Positions 1 to 14,000 of a stretch of 64,000 nt of DNA are shown in pieces (the stretch's first letter is position 1; each line of letters opens with the position of its first letter). This stretch comes from Leptidea sinapis (taxonomy: Eukaryota; Arthropoda; Insecta; Lepidoptera; Pieridae). The notes below the pieces were generated by a model. That model was given only the letters and a program-made list of their open reading frames with translations. It was not told the origin of the DNA and searched no databases. Location: contig NC_066288.1 of NCBI RefSeq assembly GCF_905404315.1, positions 10,564,501 to 10,628,500 on the forward strand. The letters are read 5' to 3'. Both the position numbers and the translations under genes were made by a program.

Positions 1-107
1 AAAATTCATATCAGTCTATTTTTTCATGACATATAATATTTTTTTCACTCACTTGTAAATAATTTTGGGCATAATCGTTTGTCCCGGCGGCACCATTTTA
101 TATATCA

Positions 108-235
108 CTAGCTGACCCGGCAAACGTTGTTTTGCCATATAAATTATTTTTAGTGTTCGGCCGTTTTTTCTCAGACTTACTTTTTAAAGCCGACAACCAC
201 GATCACGAAAAAGTCTTTTCATATTTCTGGTTAAT
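108..235 (-). mobile_element. Helitron-like 3' terminus (fragment)
   Basis: Read on the minus strand, the segment ends with a short hairpin (GGCAAA...TTTGCC), about ten bases, then CTAG followed by T, which is the Helitron 3' end structure. The same terminus closes the complete copy at 30933-31257. No matching 5' end is visible, so the upstream limit is approximate and the copy is probably truncated. Confidence 0.55.
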
Positions 236-317
236 ATAATATAGCAAAATACACTCACAAAAAATGTAGCTTTCTTTCTATTGGCAAGTTAAATTTTAAA
301 ATTATTTTAGTTGTTTT

Positions 318-1358
318 GCCCTGTGCTTCCCCGGGGCGTAAAAAGAATAGGGTAGTCCCAGGCCCTAGGGTGTCGTAAGAGGCGACTACGGGCTTATTGA
401 AAGTGGGAGAGTCTCGGTACCGTCTTTTGACGTCAGCACAATCGGGCCAGACTCGTCCGGGTTACTTACCACACTCGCACAGAATACCGCCGTGAAGTAG
501 CGGCCTAGTGCCGCTATGTTTCGCATAGGTTAGTGTCGAGGACCGGAGGTCATTCCCCCCCCCCTTCCCCCCAACATAAATATGAGAGCGGAATCAAAAG
601 ATAAATTACCCCAGGAGGGTACCGGCTCCTGTAGAGCCGGAGAATCCCTCCCCGAGCATTCACGCCCGGGCTGCCCCTCGTATTCTGGGGAGGGCACAGT
701 ACCACGCATGACCAAGGACAAACGAGGCAGTAACACCACGGCACCCCGCTCCACGCTTAATGTGGACTTTTGTAACATCGGGGGAATTCACTCCAACTTA
801 AACGCCATCCACCACCACCTTGAGACGGCGCAGCCGGCCTTGTGTTTCCTTACGGAGACGCAGATATCTCGACCTAGCGATACGTCATATTTATCGCACC
901 CCGGGTACATAATTGAGCACAATTTTATGCCTCATGCCGGGGTATGTGTGTACGTTGGGGAGGATATCTGCTGTCGCCGTCTCGGCAAATTTGAGGGTAG
1001 GGACCTGTCTACTCTCTGGCTCCGCGTAGATTTAGTGGACCGCGTCCGCATCTATGCGTGCGTCTACAGGTCCCATAGTGGTAACGCAGAAACCGATCAC
1101 CTCATGGGGTGCGTTCAAACGGCAATTGACAACGTGCTTGCACAGATCCCCTCCGCAGAAATCGTAGTCTTGGGTGATTTCAACGGGCACAACGCCGAAT
1201 GGCTTGGATCACGTACCACAGACTACGCAGGGCGATCTGTGCATAATTTTGCATTGGCGTATGGTCTGTCCCAATTGGTTGAGTCGCCAACGCGGCTCCC
1301 GGATATGGATAGCCACATGCCGTCCTTATTAGATCTTTATCGACGCCCCTCTCTGTAA
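318..1358 (+). mobile_element. LINE 5' region and endonuclease fragment (Jockey/CR1-like, family A)
   Basis: The open frame from 582 to 1358 encodes an apurinic-type endonuclease of a non-LTR retrotransposon. Visible motifs are a start DFCNIGGIHSN, then TETQISR, then VVLGDFNGHNAEWLGS. The upstream 5' leader is shared with the minus-strand copy at 5575-8595. The frame breaks after LLDL: compared with the other copy, about 40 bases are missing and the rest of ORF2 (reverse transcriptase) is absent. It is a dead 5' fragment just downstream of the ASS gene, in inverted orientation to the larger copy in ASS intron 8. Confidence 0.85.
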
Positions 1359-1934
1359 GGATGTTCATAACTGACACTAAATTAAATGTCCAACTTATTT
1401 TCTAATGTGGACGAATAAGTTCCCAAAGGTACGTTCCGATATGAAACGATGACTTTCTTTTTTAATTTTTTGTCGGTGATTCTTTTCTTTCTCTTAATTA
1501 AGATACACATTACAATCTATTTAATAAAAGCAAGAAGTTTCAAGTCCAAGAAGAGGGAGAGAGCGATTGAGAGATAGAGTGAGAAAGGCCGAACGTAGCA
1601 TGAAGCATATACCCATAGGAGAGTAGGGACAGAGCGAGCGAGAAAGTGAGTTCGAGAAAAAATACACGCCATTGATTGATGTATTCGTATTCATAGTAGT
1701 TAAATATTCGAATTTTAGGTGGCAATTCTGTTACATAACGTCTTGTACTACAGTAAACGGGTTCTGCGGGTACAAGTACTATGGTCACATTTTAATGCAG
1801 TGCAAACGTTGCAAAAACTCCGTATTAAGGTAAGTATACCAAAACACTAGGTTAGCGCAGTTAAACTATATATCTAACTAGATTCATGTAATTGAAATAA
1901 AATCTCCATGTTATCATATTATATACTTTATTGT
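1359..1934. other. 3' flank of the ASS gene, no gene seen
   Basis: AT-rich DNA with a purine-rich (GA) stretch at about 1545-1660. On the minus strand an AATAAA lies at 1932-1927, only three bases beyond the ASS stop codon, probably too close to be the main poly(A) signal. No repeat or gene was recognised. Confidence 0.5.
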
Positions 1935-2095
1935 TTAATTGTTGTTAGAAACAAAACGAGCATATTCTTTGAGTCTAATAGCGTGAATATTAATAAAACC
2001 GGTACTGTCCTCTGGTGAAAATCCTCCAGCGACATCCATAGACACTAGATCTATATTGTACAGGCTGCTAGCGCTCTTTCTTGCCAGGATTGTTA
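1935..2095 (-). CDS. ASS1: ASS exon 10 (terminal)
   Basis: Acceptor TTTACAG. Completes V360 and encodes residues 361-412, including SLYNIDLVSMD and TGFINIHAIRLKEYARF, the C-terminal tail of the family, then TAA. The usual YILGRES is TILARKS here, a mild divergence. Confidence 0.94.
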
Positions 2096-5000
2096 CTGTA
2101 AATATTTACAAAGTTATTGTTATTTGTGCTGTTGCACGTTGAAAAAAGTTTTCTAAAATCGTTTTGGAATTGATTTTATTGTTTATACTTATATATATAT
2201 TTTTTTAAATATTATGAAATAATTAAATTTCAACGACAAAACTACTTAGAGATAGGAGGTATATATCATATTTAATATCTTTTTTGGAAATAGTCAATGA
2301 TATAAATAACAACTTAAGCCACAGATCTGACTTGTCTGAATGCATTGACATTATTTTTAACTGATTTTTTGTATGTTCTGGAACACAGGCCTTTGTAGAG
2401 TCTGATCGATCACAGTGAGATGTAAATGCACAAAATGTTTTCATACCATTGCCTTTAAAAACCTGAAGAGTGACGGTGCCTGTAACTAGCTCTTGGGATA
2501 GTTCTAAACACGTTCTAGCGTATGAGGCTTCAGGAGAAAACCAAAATCCGTTGTAAACAAAGTCAGCCATTTTTTCTTGAAGATATCTTTTCATCCTGCA
2601 ACACATGTTTTAGAGTTATTTTCTTTTGGACGTATTTTATACTCGTATACAAGACGAGCAAACTTCAGAAGTAGCGTTTAATCGATTTTTAGAAGTTATT
2701 ATCGATGTATTTTAATAAGCTCGGTGTAACATTGTATGTTGTATTTCACTGTATTGTAAAATAAAATATTTAAATAATATGATTAATTAAATATTTTTTA
2801 GAGTCGCAGGCAAAGTTGCGTACTAAGACGCTAATTAATGTTCATCGCTTTAATATAATGAATTATAGAGTTTTGTTTATGATAATGAACATTCTTTGCT
2901 CTAAGTCAATCGGTACACATTACCATATTCTTGACTCTAGTTTCGTACAATACAGTTATACCAGTGGGAGGCTACTTTGCACAGGAAGCCGGCTAGATTA
3001 TGGGTACCACAACGGCGCCTATTTCTGCCGTGAAGCAGTAATGTGTAAACATTACTGTGTGTCGGTCTGAAGGGCGCCGTAGGTAGTGAAATTACTGGGC
3101 AAATGCGACTTAACATCTTATGTCTCAAGGTGACGAGCGTAATTGTAGTGCCGCTCAGAATTTTTGGGTTTTACAAGAATCCTGAGCGACACTGCATTGT
3201 TATGGGTAGGGCGTATCAATAACCGTCAGCTGAACGTTCTGCTCGTCTCGTTCCTTATTTTCATAAAAAAAACTGCCTTTCTATACGTCGGTAACACTGA
3301 AAATATTTAGAACTGGCCAGTTAGAAACGTTGCTAATGAAAACTTTTTTGAATTTCAATTTTAGAACTCTTTGGTAACCTAATGTAGTATATTGCATTCA
3401 TTTATCATTTGTTTTTGTGAATTGGCGGAAAATCTAAAACTCTTGTTACACGTGAAAATGAACCTAACGCGAGAAAACTTTCGGTCAATGATTTATTATG
3501 ACTTTCGTTGTGGGCTTACTCAACAACAAAGCTATGTTAGGCTGCGATTAGCATTTCTTAATGAAGCCCCATCTCGTGCCACTATTTACAATTTGTTTAA
3601 CGAGTTTAAGTGTGGACGTAGCAACCTCAATGATGATCCGCGTGAGGGACGTCCTTTAACAGCGACTACTGAGGATAACATCAGTGCTGTGCGACGCATG
3701 ATAGAGGAAGATAAGAGAGTGACCTATCAGCAGATACGGGCAAGGCTAGGCATTGGTATGAGTCAACTTTAAAAAATATTACACTTAGCCGTCAGGAAGC
3801 TTTGTACCAGATGGATTCCCCATACTTTAACCGACGACCACAAACACATTCGCATGGACTGGTGTCGCCAAATGTAAGATAAGTTCAAAGGCGGTGACTC
3901 AAATGCTGTATTTGACATCATCACAGGTGATGAAAACTGGATATTTTGCTACGAACCCGAAACAAAAAGACAATCAGCTCAGTGGGTGTTTCCTTTCGAG
4001 GATCGGCCAACTAACCTTAGTTTTTTCTTGACTTCTTCCTTTCTTTAGGTAAGAAGTCAAGGAAAAAAGATGATTGCCTCATTCTTTGGTCAGAAAGGTC
4101 ATTTCGCGACAGTTGTGCTAGAAGATGGAAGGACAGTTACTGCAGACTGGTATGTCAATCGTTCTTTGCCTGTTGACTTGGAAAAAATTCGACAGCAGCG
4201 CCCTCGAAGCAGGATCCTCCTCCACCACGACAATGCTTTAGCGCACTCCGCAAAACGGACTGTTGAATATTTAACTATAGCAGGTGTCGAGATAATGAGT
4301 CATCCGCCATACAGTCCTGACCTGGCCCTGATCCTGCGACTTTTTTTTATTCCCAATAACTAAAGATAAAATTCGAGGTATTCGGTTTACGAGCCCCGAA
4401 GAATGAAGATGCGTTGAAAGCGTACGAAAATGCCATAGAAGAGACCATAAGGAAGAATGGGCCCACTGTTTTTCTCAGTGTTTCCATCGAATGCGACGAT
4501 GTGTAGAGAGGAACGGAGATTACTTCGAAAAACCAATAAAAGTAATGGCAACTTTCTACATTAAGTCGTTTTTCATTTTCTAAACATTTTCAGTGTTACC
4601 TAGGTACTAGGTGGCAGAACATGCTTATTTTTTGAGAATTGTACAAAGTATTTTAGATTGTTTAATAAATTGAGTGTTCGTGTGAGTGTGTGCAGTGTTT
4701 ATTAATTGTGGGATCCGTTAGTCAAACATTGGTGCCAAAATTCAATATCGGAGTAGACTAACACAGTGTAGCATCTCATTCTGGTAGCGTGATTAGATTA
4801 CCTACATTACCTTAGATACATCTACCTCAGGAGGATACGGAGATTGGCAAGTATTTCATATTTTTTTGCTTTTTTAATAATTTAATAAGAGGGGGCAAAC
4901 GGGCAAGAGGCTGGACTATAAGGTGGGAGTATGCTCTTTTCTTGAAGGTCTCTAAGTCGTATCGGTTCGGGAAGACAACATCCAGAAATTGGTAACTGAT

Positions 5001-8000
5001 TCCACAAAGTGGCTGTGCGAGGCAAGAAATATCTTGCAAAACGTGCCGTTGTGGAATGCCAGACACGGTCAATGTAGTGCGGGCGGTATTTAGGTATCAT
5101 TTTGACGTTATGTCCGGTGATGGAATTCGGCCGCTGGAATCAACCCAAACAGCTCCTCTGAGTACTCTCCGTTATAAATGCGGTAGAAGATACAGAGAAA
5201 ACACACATCTCTACGCAAAGAAGCCGATCGGAGATGACTTGATGGTGGATGATTCGAGCCGCTAATCGTTGTAAGCGGTCAAATGGAAGAAGTTGCTACT
5301 GGGGAGCGCCCGCCTCGAGGTGTGAACAGTACTCCACGTGAGGCCGAATTTGCGCCTTATATAGTTGCAGGCGGTGGTTTATAGTGAAGTACTGTCTCGC
5401 CTTACTGAGTACACCAAGATTTTTAAGAGGCGAGTTTGGCCTTCCACGGATCTGAACGTCGCTCGATATAGTGACCCTGCTGAGCTAGTCCCGGGTTCGA
5501 ATCCTTTATATGATGCAATCATTTATATGATGAATATGAATGTTTGTTTCCGAGTCATGGATGTTTTTTTTTATGGAATAGGAGGACAAACGAGCGTACG
5601 GGTCACCTGTTAAGTGATCACCGCCGCCCACAATCTCTTGCAACACCAGAGGAATCACAGGAGCGTTGCCGGCCTTTAAGGAAGGTGTACGCGCTTTTTT
5701 TGAAGGTACCCATGTCGTATCGTCCCAGAAACAACGCACAAGGAAGCTCATTCCACAGCTTTGTAGTACGTGGAAGAAAGCTCCTTGAAAACCGCACTGT
5801 GGAGGACCGCCACACATCCAGATGGTGAGGATGATATCCTAACTTGTGGCGTGTCGTGCGAAGGTGGAATTCGGCGGCAGGAATCAGGTTAAACAGCTCT
5901 TCGGAACACTCCCCGTGATAAATGCGGTAGAAGACACACAATGAAGCGACGTCTCTACGCAACGCCAAGCGATCCAGCCGTTCACAGAGCACTGGGTCCC
6001 CGACAATTCGAGCTGCTCTGCGTTGCACGCGGTCAAATGGATCGAGCTGATACTGGGGTGCACCAGACCAGAGATGACAGCAATACTCCATGTGTGGCCG
6101 GACCTGCGCTTTGTAGAGCGCTAGTATGTGCTCTATTAATGACGCCCAGTTTCTTTGAAGCCAATTTGGCTTTGCCTTCCAGATGACCACGAAATTTGCA
6201 ATCGCTCGAGATTTCGAGACCCAGTATTCCGATACTAGGCGAGGCTTTGAGGGAAGTGTTGTCGAAGAGCGGTGATACGACAAATTGGGTTTATTTAGTG
6301 GTAAACGCGCATACTTGAGTCTTCTGGGGGTAAAATTGGACAAGGTTCAATTTTCCCCATTCCGCGACCTTCGTAAGAGAGGACTCGATAGAAGACACAA
6401 GTTTCTCCCGGCACTGGTCGACGATTTCCCGAGAGAGACCTGCATGGCCCGTGTATACGGCATCACCAGTGCTGTCATCTGCATAGCAATTAATCTTGGA
6501 GGTGTCCGGCTTCGGGTTCGAGCAATATCCGTCGACAACGACCTGTATGCTGCGCCCAGTGAGGAAGCTGGAGGTCCACTTGCACAAGCTCTCGGGAAGC
6601 CCAAATGATGGAAGTTTGGAGAGGAGCGCCTTGTGCCATACACGATCAAAGGCCTTCGCAATATCCAGGCTAACTGCCAGGCCTTCCCCCTTGCTTTCAA
6701 TAGCCGCAGCCTATCTATGTGTTAGGTATACCAGAAGATCACCTGCCGACCAACCATACCCCGTATTGTCGGTCGTTGATCAACTGGTGACCCTCTAGGT
6801 ATACCAAGAGCTGACGACTAATTATGCTCTCCATGATTTTGGAGAGCAGGGAGGTAATAGCAATAGTTTGCCGGATCCGAACTGTCTCCTTTTTTTGGAT
6901 CGGATGGACAAGGGCTGACTTCCATGAGTCAGGGACTACGCCTTTAGAATAAGAGTGCCGGAATAAACGCGTTAGCACCGGCGTCAACTCAGGGGCACAC
7001 GTTCTAAGCACGATTGGAGAAATGCCATCCGGCCCGCTCGACTTCCTGACGTCCAACGAAAACAGAGCTCGCCTAACAGTTTTCTGTCTGAACTGTACTT
7101 CAGGCATAGAGCTTTGACACCGCGGGATGGTCGGCGGTGTTTTCCGTTGTCGTCACGAGTCGAGTTGGAGGCGAAAAGAGTGTACAAGAGATCGGCTTTC
7201 TCTTTTGCCGTATGGGACAGGGTGTCATTCCTCATGTGCAACGGCGGCATGGACGGCTGGCTGAAGTTACCAAGAGCAGCTTTCGACAACGACCAGAACT
7301 TGCGTGTTCCGGTCGGGTAACTGGAAAGCTGCTCGCCGATTTTGACGACGTGTTTTGACTTTGCACGGGCGATTTGCCGCTTAAAAAATCTGGAGGCACG
7401 GTTGTATTTCCTCTTAAGAACTGTGCAGTTCGGATCCTTTGTGCCCAGCGCCGCAACCCAAGCTCGATACGCCTGTTTTTTGCAGTCAGATGCTGCTTTA
7501 ACTGACGCATCGAACCAGGGCTGTGATCTGCCACCGATGGGTACTACAGAGTTTGGTATAAAAATATCCATACCCTGTAGTATCACATCGGCTACTGCAA
7601 CGGCGCAGGCACTAGGATCATCCGAAGGGAAACAAACCCTGCCCCAAGGGTAGGATGCAAAAAAGGAACGCATCCTATCCCAATCTGCTGACTTGTAGTG
7701 CCAAACGCGGCGGGTCGCTGGTAGTCTGCGACGTTGGCATCGGATAGGCACTCCTGACCAGGCAATGATCGGACGTTCCGAGAGGGGCGTCGACAAAGAC
7801 ATGGTAACCATCGGGATGTGTAGTCAGCAGAAAATCCAATAAGGACGGCATGTGGCTATCCACATCCGGGAGCCGCGTTGGCGACTCAACCAATTGGGAC
7901 AGACCATATGCCAATGCAAAATTATGCACAGATCGCCCTGCGTAGTCTGTGGTACGTGATCCAAGCCATTCGGCATTGTGCCCGTTGACATCACGCAAGA

Positions 8001-11000
8001 CTTCGATTTCAGCGGAGGGGATCTGTGCAAGCACGTCGTCAATTGCCGCTTGAACGCAGCGCATGAGATGATCGGTTTCTGCGTTATTTTTATGGGAGCT
8101 ATAGACACACGCATAGATGCGGATGCGGTCCTCTAAATCTACGCGGAGCCAGAGAGTGGTCAGGTCCCAACCCTCAAAATTGCCGAGACGGCGACAGCAG
8201 ATATCCTCCCTAACGTACACACATACCCCGGCATGAGGCAAAAAATTGTGCTCAATTTTGTACCCGGGGTACGTTAAATATGACGTATCGCTAGGTCGAG
8301 ATATCTGCGTCTCCGTAAGGAAACACAAGGCCGGCTGCGCCGTCTCAAGGTGGTGGAGGACGGCGTTTAAATTGGAGTGAATTCCCCTGATATTGCAAAA
8401 GTCCACGTTGAGTGTGGAGCGGGGTGCCGTGGTGTTACTGCCTCGTTATTCCTTGGTCATGCGCGGTTCTGTGCCCTCCCCAGAATACGAAGGGCAGCCC
8501 GAGCTAGAGTGCTCGGTATTCTGTGCGAGTGTGGTAATTAACCCGGACGAGTCTGGCCCGGTTGTGCTGACGTCAAAAGACGGCAGCGTGACTCTCCCAC
8601 TTCTAAAATCTATTTGTATTTATGTATGTTTAAGTAAGTATATTGTATTAAATATATCGTTGTCTTGCACCCATAGTACAGCCTAGTTTTGGGCAAGATA
8701 ATTTGTGTAAGAGTGTGTCAGTATTATTATTAATTAATTATTTCAATGTATCGATACTAAGTATGCCGATACATAATAATTCAAACTTAATTTCAGTGCA
8801 GAAATTTCATTAGAAAGGTTGCATATTGACAGTTCACCTATATTTTGAGCAATGCACACGCAGTAACACAAAGTGAGATATAAATTGCGAGTGTAAGGCG
8901 TAGCATATCATGCACACCAAAGTAATAAACTTGGCCTGTTTTCATCTGTTGTCTAAAAACAAGAGGCTCTATCTAGTCGTATAAATTATCTAAGAACAGA
9001 AGGTTTAATGTCAACGAGGTTCCAAAAAAGTTTTTTTCTCCAATGAGCTATCCATGTGGAATCTACAACTACGATAAAACAAATTTTGGACACCGTCGTG
9101 AGAATGCGTGCATTCTTCTGTTAATTGTGGACAATATTTTTCATTTCTTTCATTATATTGGGGCAAGGAAAATTTATTTACTTTCTTTTTTATTATACAA
9201 ACCTTAATACTTCTTTGTCCAGTGCGTATACTTCCAAGTCGAAGTGCGCCACATGAAGAATAGTCCCCGCAGGAGTTTCATAAAGTCCTCTCGACTGTAA
9301 AATGTTTAATGGTTTGAAAGGAGGGAGTCCGCCCAAATTCGTCTCATTAAAAAAAAATATCTGCTGGAATCTATGTAAAATAGAAAGAAATTATATTTAT
9401 AAGCTATGTTTTATGTCTATGTTTTTGGTTGTTTCAAACACAAAACTAGTATTTGTATTCAGTAAGTAGATACCATTTGGTGAAGAGCAGCTGACGATGA
9501 AGATAAGAAAAGGCCTTCTGTGGAGACCAGATACAATTAATTAAGCGACTATAACAAATTTTGAGGGGAGTCAAAATAGTAACATCATAATAGTAACGGA
9601 TCCTGTGATGAAGCTGGAATGGATATCCTAACCGTTTTTGGGTTCATTAGATATTTTTAAGGCTCCCTTGCACAGGAAGCCGGCTTGATTATGGGTACCA
9701 CAACGGCACCTATTTCTGCCGTGAAGCAGTAATGTGTAAGCATTGTGTTCCGGTCTTAAGAGCGCCGTAGCTAATGAAATTACTGGGCAAATGAGACTTT
9801 ACATCTTATGTCTCAAGACGAGCGCAATGTGTCGCTCAGAATTTTTGCATTTTTAATCCTGAGCGGCACTGAATTGTAATGGGCAGGGCGTATCAATTTC
9901 CATCAGCTGAACGACCTGCTCGTCTCGTACCTTATTGTCATAAAAAAAATACTCTTTCTATACATTAATATTTTTTTGGATATCAGTGGTATCTCGCTCA
10001 CGATTACTAATAATCTCGTCCCAATTATTATTTTGTCTCGCTTCTTGTACTGCAATTGTTTTTATGTGCCAACTTGATTTTCTTTTTTTTTTATGAAATC
10101 AAAAAAATAGTAAAATTGGCTACTGAAATAGTAATATCGATAGCCAATTTTGTTCCAACAACCATTAATAGTTCAGAAGGGCGAGATTCATATCTGTTTA
10201 TATCCCAATACAGCCAAACTCGTTGAAGCACAATATGAGTATTCTATAAGACTAATTGTATATTATACTAGCTGACCCAGCAAACGTTTTGCCATAATAT
10301 AAATTATTTTTAGAGTTAAACCGTTTCTTGGACATTGCAACATTACTTTATTTTTCTAAAATAAAAGATTTTTCCAAAATAAACGAAGCCTGAGTTACTC
10401 CTTATTACATCAGCTACCTGCCAATAAAAGTCCTGTCCAAATCGGTCCAGCCATTTCAGAGATTAGCCGGAACAAACAGACAGACAGACAAAAATTGTAA
10501 AAAAAAATATTTTGGTGTATGTTCATATACATGTATTAAAAAACGGTCATTTCAATATTGCAAACAGACACTCCAATTTTATTTATATGTATAGATTATA
10601 TTCTGAATGTATTATTGACCTAAATTTTTGAAAATATAGTTTAGTTTTATTGTTATTTTTTTTTTAATAAAGTCTCGTATATTTTGTTTATTCATATCTA
10701 TGAATTTGATAATTGATAGTGTATCATTGTGGGTACCTTTATTCCAATAAATCTGTTCTCTACAATGTCTATGCGTCCAACACCGTGCTGTCCACCCAGC
10801 TTGTTTAATGTTTCAACAATAGTCAAAGGATCTTTAATAATTAAAGCCTTTTCTTGACCACTTGGGATTGTCACCATAACGGGCAGACCTGTAAGCATAA
10901 CCATAAAGTTAAATTGTTTTGCATCTCTTGGTTTGTGAGAAAGCATTCTTCTACTGGCTTCTTCCACTACCATAAAGCCATTTATACATGTTCTCTTGTT

Positions 11001-14000
11001 CTTATGCTTATCAGGATTCTCTGCCAAACTAAAGTATGCATGCATGGCTAGAGTCGAGTCAAGTGTGGAGTGTGTTAGCTATGGGTAAACTAAATCCCAG
11101 TGTCTGGATCTCATTTGTGCTAGTAGTCTTGGTCTGGCACGCGGCATAATATTATCTCAAGAGAGGAATTTTTATAACAACATCTACATAAATTGCTTTA
11201 TTAATAAACATTTTTTTCGTGTTTGTAGTGAATCTAATATGTATAGGGTAGAACTTGCCTTTTTCAAATGATATATCGATGATACTAGGATAGTCCTCGG
11301 CTTGTTGTAAGTCTCGAGTCATCTTGTATATACCTGCGGGAGGAATGGCACTCGGATCTTCCAGTACACCTGATTCATAGCTGCAAATGAGGAAAGTATG
11401 TCGAAAAAATATATTTCGTCAATATATTTATGTATTTTTAGTATAAAATACGTACTAATAAAATTCTAATAAATAAGATTTTGATATTATTTGATAGTTC
11501 CATAATATTTTTGATAAAACCAAATATCTTTACATGAATATATTCATAGGTACGTGCGTCTTTAAAGATATAATTTCAACCTTGAAATATAGCTAAGAGA
11601 CTTTCGTTAGACGGTACCTAAGCCTCTTATAATACTATAATATTATTGTACCTAAGTAATTGATAGTTTAGTATGTGCTAGTGTGCAGATCGGTGATAGA
11701 AGTCGGCGGCAGGAATCAAGACACAGTATTACAGCAATACCACAAAGAATTGCTCTGTGATACTCTACGTCAAGCACTTTATTTACTTACAAAGAATTTG
11801 ATATTTTAAATTTTTTCCTATAGTAAATTAATATAATATTATGATCAGTGTAAGTATCTAGACATATTCTAAACCTTAGCAAAGAATGCATACCTACGTG
11901 TTAACTCGCTCGATACCCAATTGAATTTGACTATTTCAAGACTACGTTTATAAACCTAACACTTACTGAGTTTCCGTCGGTACCACGTACCGAGAGGTAA
12001 TTACCAAAAGAGAAAGAAAGAGCATAATATTCTCGTAGATTTTAATATACAAATAATAAAATAGTTTCTTGTAATGCTTAACACTCTAATGCTCTATTTG
12101 TAGAAAATTCAGCGATGAATTACTTAGGTCAGGCACGTAAGAACCGGAGTCAGGGCTACATGGGGCACACTAAAAGTTTTTTCACTTCTAGCTAATCCGA
12201 ACTATTTGAATTTCGAATGTTATATTTTCTGAAACGTTGAAACCTTCGTAGTAATAAAAAAAACAACTGGCGGGAAATCATTTGTCAATTGTTTTTTATC
12301 ACACATCAAAGTTCTACGTACGCAACGAAAATGAAATTAAGCCGAAATGATTTTAGAGCGATGGTTTTCTATGATTTTAAAATTTCTCTCTCTCCGCAAG
12401 ACTACCGCTCGTCTTCAAAATGCTTTTGGGAGAGAACCTTGCGTGAGCACCATGAGGCGGTGGTTTACTGAATTTGAGAGAGGTCGAGTTTCTTTACATG
12501 ACGAATTTCGTGAAGGGCAGCCTTCAACTGCCGTCAACGAATATAATGTGGCCACTAGCTATGACCCTTCCGGAAAATTTTACAGGAAGAATTTAAAGTT
12601 CGGAAACTTTGTTGTCGTTGGATCCCTCATGAACTGACAGCAAAGCAGAAGCGGGTTCGCGTGGAATGGTGCTCACAGATGCTAATGAAGTACGACCACG
12701 GACATTCTAATGTTGTTTATGACATTGTCACAGAAGACGAAACGAATTTATTGTTTTGAATCTGAAATAAACCGCAGTCTTATGAAAGGGTGTTTAAAAA
12801 TAAGAACAGGCCAACAAAAGTGAGGCAGGCGAGAAATGTTGGTAAAAAAATGATAGGATTTTTTTTATCACCTACGGGTCCTATCTGCACAATTCCATTT
12901 GAAGATCAAAAGAGTGTTAATGCCGAGTGGTATTCTACCATTTGTTTACCCAGGGTGTTAAAAAAAGCTCGCGAAAGACGACCAAAAAACTGCGTTCTCC
13001 TACATCATGACAACGCTTCTTCACATACGACCAACAAAACTAAGTCATTTTTAGCTTCCAAAAAAGTACAACTCGTCACCCATCCTGTTACTTTTACCAA
13101 TTCCGAAGAGGCAGTGATAGCGTTCAATCAGTACGTAGAAAACAAGCCTTCAGATCTGAGGTCCTCCTGTTTTAAAAAATGGTTCGACCGCAGGAAAAAT
13201 TGTTTAAAATGTTAAGGAGAGTATTTTGAAAAGAAATAAACATACAATTTTGGTTATAACATGTTGTTTTATTAAGTTACACAAAAGTTTTAGTTATTTT
13301 AACATTACTTGAGATTGAGATTGCAGTTACTTCTTACCTGATATGCATGATGTTTTCATCAGTTGACCAAGGCGATTTTGGTGTTGCTGAGACTGGGATG
13401 TTTTCTTTTTTTGCATACTCGAGGAGGTCAGATCGTCCTTGAAATCTATTGAAGAATTCGGGAATCCGCCAGGGAGCTATAATCTATTAATCGAATCTAT
13501 TAACATGTGAACTTTAAGTAAATGTTAAAAACCGGAAAAACATCTCCGATATATTCCTCTCTAACCTTAACAAGTATTCAACAAAATTGCAATTTCGTGC
13601 GCTTAAAACGAGATGCGCACTGAGGTTTACGTTTGCCGATTATGATTGCGTTCTAAAATACACAAAATAAAGATAGAACGTAAAGCTAGTAGATAGTAGA
13701 TGGTAAAACTATTGTTCAAATGCAATTATGCTTTAAAACAGAGGAAAGGCACAATTCACCCTTTTTTATATTATTCAACTCCTAAATTCAATATGCGTGA
13801 AGTCGGGTGATTAACTAGGAAGTAATAGTCTGACCCTTGATTCAGCATTGGTGCGATGAAAATATTAAATGTTATGTTTCAGAGTTGGGCTATTAACAGA
13901 CCTCAATTTGCTAAGGTCCTGACATTCCTCCGTACAAGCTCTCTTATTCCCTCTATCTCATTACATGGCACCTTTTTAGGAACATTCTCAATCTGCTCAG

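Noticed and set aside
2223..2446. Extension of ASS exon 9 as a longer C-terminus (KTFCAFTS...)
   Set aside because: The GTATGA donor at 2446 and the conserved SLYN...LVSMD exon at 1935-2095 give the family C-terminus and exactly 412 residues; the extension matches nothing.
12160..13300. Terminal repeats for the second mariner (CACTAAAAGTTTT near 12170 and ACACAAAAGTTTTAG near 13280)
   Set aside because: The two are in direct and not inverted orientation, so they are not mariner ends.
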